Part shown: positions 61,371 through 64,000 of the stretch, piece after piece
Numbering within the stretch: position 1 is the stretch's first letter
Layout: every line of letters starts with the position of its first letter
Source: Scatosoma sp002474405
Lineage (GTDB): Bacteria; Bacillota; Clostridia; Christensenellales; Borkfalkiaceae
Length of the DNA: 64,000 bases
Direction: 5' to 3'
Assembly (NCBI GenBank): GCA_937892545.1
Contig: CALAFO010000054.1
Span: forward strand, 55,150 to 119,149
The notes under the pieces: generated by a model
What the model was told of the DNA's origin: nothing
Databases searched by the model: none
Seen by the model: the letters and a program-made list of their open reading frames with translations, nothing else
Position numbers and translations under genes: made by a program

Positions 61371-62786
61371 ATGCCTACCATCAGAACAAGAGAAACCAAA
61401 CAAGGCACCGTATACACCATTCAGGTCAAAGTCAAAAATCCCGTAACCGGAGCCACCGTTATAAAAACCACAACATGGAAACCGGAAAATGGGTTAACAC
61501 CTAAAAAAGCGCAGACTGAATGCGAAAAATTCGCCGAATTGTATGAACAAAGCATTAAAAAACTCTACTCGTCCGCTTGCACAAATACACTCGATCGAAA
61601 AATTACATTCGCTGCCTTTGCTCAAAAATGGCTTGAACGCGTTCAAAAAGATTTTTCCGTGCACTACTACGAAATGAGCATCGAATCCGTCAAGTGGATC
61701 AATCGTTACCTCGGCGGATTCAAACTTGTAGAAATTACGCCGTATATGATTCAATCTTTTTACGATAAACTCGACGAGGAAACTTATACCGTTACTCATA
61801 TTACTCCTAAACTCAACACATTACGCGAAGTAATGGACGAAAAGCATATTTCTTACTCCGTTTTAAGACATAAATTCACTTTAAATCCGGCAACGCTGGC
61901 AAAACTTTTCGGCGGAGCTTCTGTCGGTATGGAATGCGCGACTTCCGTCGCAAAAATTCTTAACGTTAAAGTCGAATTGATTTTCAATGTCAGCAGCGAA
62001 CAACGACTATATTCCTCTAATACCATCGCGAGAATCAAACGTGCTACTCGCTGCATCTTCGCTCTTGCCAAACGACAACGCCTTATCGACGATAATTTCG
62101 CATCCGCCGATTACGTTACTTATTCCAAGAAGATAAAACGTAATATCAATTTTCTTGATGACAAACAAGCCAGGGAATTATGTTCCGCCGCTCTCGCTTA
62201 CCCGGATATACGCATCAAAACATGTATCCTGCTACTCTTGCTTACAGGTATGCGCCGGGGTGAAGCAGCCGGGCTGGAATGGAAAGATATTGATTTTGAA
62301 AATCATATTATTTCTATCCGCCGCACAAGCAATTACAGCAAAACTTTAGGTATTTTCACAAAAGAGCCGAAAACGGAAGGCTCTATCCGACAAATTTCCG
62401 CGCCTCAATTATTAATCGACACCTTAAAGGAATACCGTTTGTACTATAACGATCTCGCCGATAAATGGGGCGCCAAATGGGTACATTCGGACCGTCTCTT
62501 TGTCCGGGAACACGGCGAACCGATGAGCCCGGATACAATCAATTTTTGGTTTAAAAAACTGTTAAACAGCACCGATTTGCCACACGTTACCGTGCATAGC
62601 CTCAGACATACGAACATTACGTTACAAATTGCAGCCGGCGTTCCGCTTGTTACCGTCGCCGCTCGCGCAGGACACTCCAGAACCAGTACTACCACCGATA
62701 TTTACAGCCACTTTATTAAATCGCAAGATGCCGTCGCTGTTCAGGCTCTCGATAATATTTTCAACTCTACCGACAAAGGAGAATAA
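61371..62786 (+). CDS. Tyrosine recombinase (integrase) with a Cro-like insertion
   Basis: The 471-residue protein has an N-terminal arm-binding part (about residues 1-60) and a core-binding domain (70-135). The catalytic domain (255-460) has Arg295 in TGMRRGE, His409 and Arg412 in HSLRH, His435 in GHS and Tyr445 in DIYSH, so it should be active. Between core-binding and catalytic domains, residues 140-200 (ISYSVLRHKF, LAKLFGGASVGMECATSVAKILNV) look like a Cro/XRE helix-turn-helix, which is unusual for this family. It would insert and excise the element at the tRNA 3' end. It is preceded by the single-domain and followed by the three-domain excisionase-like gene. Confidence 0.9.
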   Translation: MPTIRTRETKQGTVYTIQVKVKNPVTGATVIKTTTWKPENGLTPKKAQTECEKFAELYEQSIKKLYSSACTNTLDRKITFAAFAQKWLERVQKDFSVHYYEMSIESVKWINRYLGGFKLVEITPYMIQSFYDKLDEETYTVTHITPKLNTLREVMDEKHISYSVLRHKFTLNPATLAKLFGGASVGMECATSVAKILNVKVELIFNVSSEQRLYSSNTIARIKRATRCIFALAKRQRLIDDNFASADYVTYSKKIKRNINFLDDKQARELCSAALAYPDIRIKTCILLLLLTGMRRGEAAGLEWKDIDFENHIISIRRTSNYSKTLGIFTKEPKTEGSIRQISAPQLLIDTLKEYRLYYNDLADKWGAKWVHSDRLFVREHGEPMSPDTINFWFKKLLNSTDLPHVTVHSLRHTNITLQIAAGVPLVTVAARAGHSRTSTTTDIYSHFIKSQDAVAVQALDNIFNSTDKGE

Positions 62787-62790
62787 ATTT

Positions 62791-63423
62791 ATGTATATTC
62801 CGATTTTAAGAAAATTAAACGACGCCGTTCGGCAAATCAAATCCGCCGATCCCGATTCTGTTATCTCCCGCTATTTCATTGAATGTCTGATCGATAAAAA
62901 AGTCTTATATCCCATAATGTACGGAGATTCATGGATGATCAATCTCGACGAATTATTCTTTTATTTGCAAGGCATCGCACCGCCGTCTCTTACCGCGCAT
63001 CAACAACAAAGCGTATTTTCCGCTACAAGTCGAATCGCTACTTCCGGGGATATCTGGCGTGCTTTTCTCGCTCAAGACGCTGACACGCCTATACGAAAAT
63101 TGAATATTCGATATTTCATCTCAAAAAACAATCTTCCGTATTTTATTTCGCCGGATACAAAATGGCAAATCGATTACCCCGCCTTTTTACAAAAATTAAA
63201 TCCGCGCAATATTTGCGAACACTCCTCTCTTCCGCGAATCCGAAACCACGATTATATCGTCGATAATTTTGCAAAAACGCACCCTCAGTTACGTGTTACA
63301 AGAGATATGGTAGAATTTGCCATTCTTTCGGATAAAGTTTTCAAAACGAACCACGGGCGGCGTTGGCTTATTAACTATGATCAATTAGAACGACAAGTTT
63401 TCGCCGATTTAGGCTCCGATTGA
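62791..63423 (+). CDS. Three-domain excisionase-like DNA-binding protein
   Basis: The start at 62791 has an AAAGGAG site; a longer reading would run into the recombinase gene. The 210-residue protein holds three repeats: residues 7-57 (LNDAVRQIKSADPDSVIS, near-identical in style to the protein at 61170), 80-135 (SRIATSGDIWRAFLA, NIRYFISKNNLPYFIS) and 148-205 (PRIRNHDYIVDNFAK, MVEFAILSDKVFK, RRWLINYDQLERQ). Each has the helix/wing pattern of an excisionase. A chain of such domains could bind several direct repeats at the att site or at its own promoter. It ends just before inverted repeat E2. Confidence 0.6.
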   Translation: MYIPILRKLNDAVRQIKSADPDSVISRYFIECLIDKKVLYPIMYGDSWMINLDELFFYLQGIAPPSLTAHQQQSVFSATSRIATSGDIWRAFLAQDADTPIRKLNIRYFISKNNLPYFISPDTKWQIDYPAFLQKLNPRNICEHSSLPRIRNHDYIVDNFAKTHPQLRVTRDMVEFAILSDKVFKTNHGRRWLINYDQLERQVFADLGSD

Positions 63424-63427
63424 GTTT

Positions 63428-63719
63428 CCTCCGAAAAATTTTTTGCCTTTTCGGTTGTTTTTTGTGTAGCACAGAGAAAAACGAAAGTCAACGGCAAAAA
63501 TTATTGCTTAAAATTTGTATATCCCCTCTGCCGAAATTGAAGCAAATCAATTTCGGCTTTTTTATTTCCCCCCTTTTTTTCAATTTTGCTTAACTTGTAT
63601 GCAATAATTTCTTGCTCCATCGTTGACTTTCGCTCTTTCCCTATTTGTATTATTTCGGATTTTCAATTTCCTCCGTGCTGTTTTTTTGTTGCCGAAAAGG
63701 CAAAATAAAAATTCGGAGG
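63428..63719. repeat. Long imperfect inverted repeat E2
   Basis: The arms share CCTCCGA/TCGGAGG (63428-63434, 63713-63719), 14 bp (63441-63454, 63692-63705), 12 bp (63482-63493, 63621-63632) and 8 bp (63500-63507, 63601-63608). Within the centre is a perfect terminator hairpin. Its block order TTTTGCCTTTTCGG, then GTCAACG, then ATTATTGCTTA matches E1 (60791-60987), so the two are related. It directly precedes a + strand gene with a strong ribosome site. Confidence 0.75.
63530..63563 (+). terminator. Rho-independent terminator inside E2
   Basis: A perfect 10-bp stem (GCCGAAATTG/CAATTTCGGC) with an 8-nt loop is followed by six Ts. It ends the recombinase/excisionase transcript. Confidence 0.9.
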
Positions 63720-63729
63720 TAAATTCCAA

Positions 63730-64000
63730 ATGAAAAAAGTAGTTTTCTCGATTCAGCACGTTCGTAGCAAGTCGGATAAAAAATTATCCGGTTTCGGTTA
63801 TCTTGCCGAAGGCAGTCTGCTCTGCCCTTGCATCTCGAAAAACAACAAACCGTACATTCGCGTGTTCGACGACGTTGTCAATCGTTGTAAGCCTTTGAAA
63901 GATCGTCCTGACGAGTTTCAGGGTTACGTTACAATGTATTTCACAGACGTTCCCGTGTACCGCGAAAAAGACGGCGCATACGATATGCTCGATCTCGAAA
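63730..64000 (+). CDS. Unknown protein, 3' end outside window
   Basis: A GGAGG site 10 bp before the ATG supports this start. The frame stays open for 90 codons to the window edge. The protein begins MKKVVFSIQHVRSKSDKKL and continues with GFGYLAEGSLLCPC, YIRVFDDVVNRCK and VTMYFTDVPVY, a mixed strand/helix fold with three cysteines. It has no signal peptide. I do not recognise it. It lies right after inverted repeat E2, as the 36-residue peptide does after E1. Confidence 0.7.
   Translation, partial: MKKVVFSIQHVRSKSDKKLSGFGYLAEGSLLCPCISKNNKPYIRVFDDVVNRCKPLKDRPDEFQGYVTMYFTDVPVYREKDGAYDMLDLE

Larger units (their letters stand above)
57495..64000. mobile_element. Integrative element (left end, continues past the window)
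   Basis: Base composition changes to AT-rich at about 57,540. The region carries a tyrosine recombinase, excisionase-like proteins, a toxin/immunity cassette and small unknown genes, starting exactly at a tRNA 3' fragment. This suggests an integrative element or phage-like island whose other end is to the right. No conjugation, capsid or replication genes are seen in the visible part. The stretch 57523-57956 shows no gene that I can support; its short reading frames lack ribosome sites. Confidence 0.7.

Overview
The window looks like chromosome from an uncultured gut-type Firmicute (class Clostridia). AGGAGG-type ribosome sites, sigma-A promoters of the TTGACA-N17-TATAAT type, lipoprotein signal peptides, Gram-positive style C-terminal anchors and a LexA box of the CGAAC-N4-GTTCG form all point that way. 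The lineage is inferred from gene style only. From 1 to about 57,100 the window is almost solid carbohydrate-acquisition genes. From about 57,500 to the right edge it is an AT-richer integrative element.

Region 1 (1-19243, + strand) is one tight operon, cut at its 5' end by the window edge. It holds an ABC sugar importer (partial binding protein and two permeases), a 1282-residue modular surface protein, a GH99-like lipoprotein, an SGNH esterase, a GH94-type phosphorylase, two polysaccharide deacetylase-like proteins, a surface glycerophosphodiesterase-like protein, a GH78-like rhamnosidase and a GH106-like protein. A bidirectional terminator (19290-19327) separates it from region 2.

Region 2 (19361-37825, - strand) is a second operon. 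Read from its start it gives a 1562-residue surface GH42-like protein, a binding protein and two permeases, a second GH106-like protein, an oxidoreductase, an unknown helical-barrel protein, a trehalase-like GH37 enzyme, a second GH94-type phosphorylase and a GH109-like protein. Both operons suggest that complex glycans are trimmed outside, imported as short oligosaccharides, and split inside by phosphorolysis and hydrolysis. Rhamnose-containing substrates are a guess from GH78 and GH106.

Region 3 (38032-44371) holds two related secreted binding proteins and a 45-residue peptide, facing a divergent AraC-family regulator. The two binding-protein genes carry near-duplicate 95-bp promoter blocks that are probably the regulator's target.

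Region 4 (44539-57072, - strand) is a LacI-regulated operon: regulator, LplB/LplC-type permeases, binding protein, nucleoside hydrolase, a secreted three-repeat protein and three related beta-propeller-like lipoproteins. The LacI gene has a textbook promoter followed by a tandem operator-like repeat.

Region 5 (about 57495-64000) is an element apparently inserted into the 3' end of a minus-strand tRNA gene, of which only the T-arm and acceptor end remain here. It carries a small-protein/membrane-protein pair, an orphan polymorphic-toxin C-terminus with a decayed HINT domain and a probable immunity gene, a tiny zinc-ribbon protein behind a LexA-box promoter, a tyrosine recombinase between one- and three-domain excisionase-like proteins, and two related long imperfect inverted repeats, each just upstream of a small + strand gene. 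These long inverted repeats and the three Cys-containing C-terminal signals (2628-6476, 12921-14690, 38032-40557) are the best candidates for undescribed biology.
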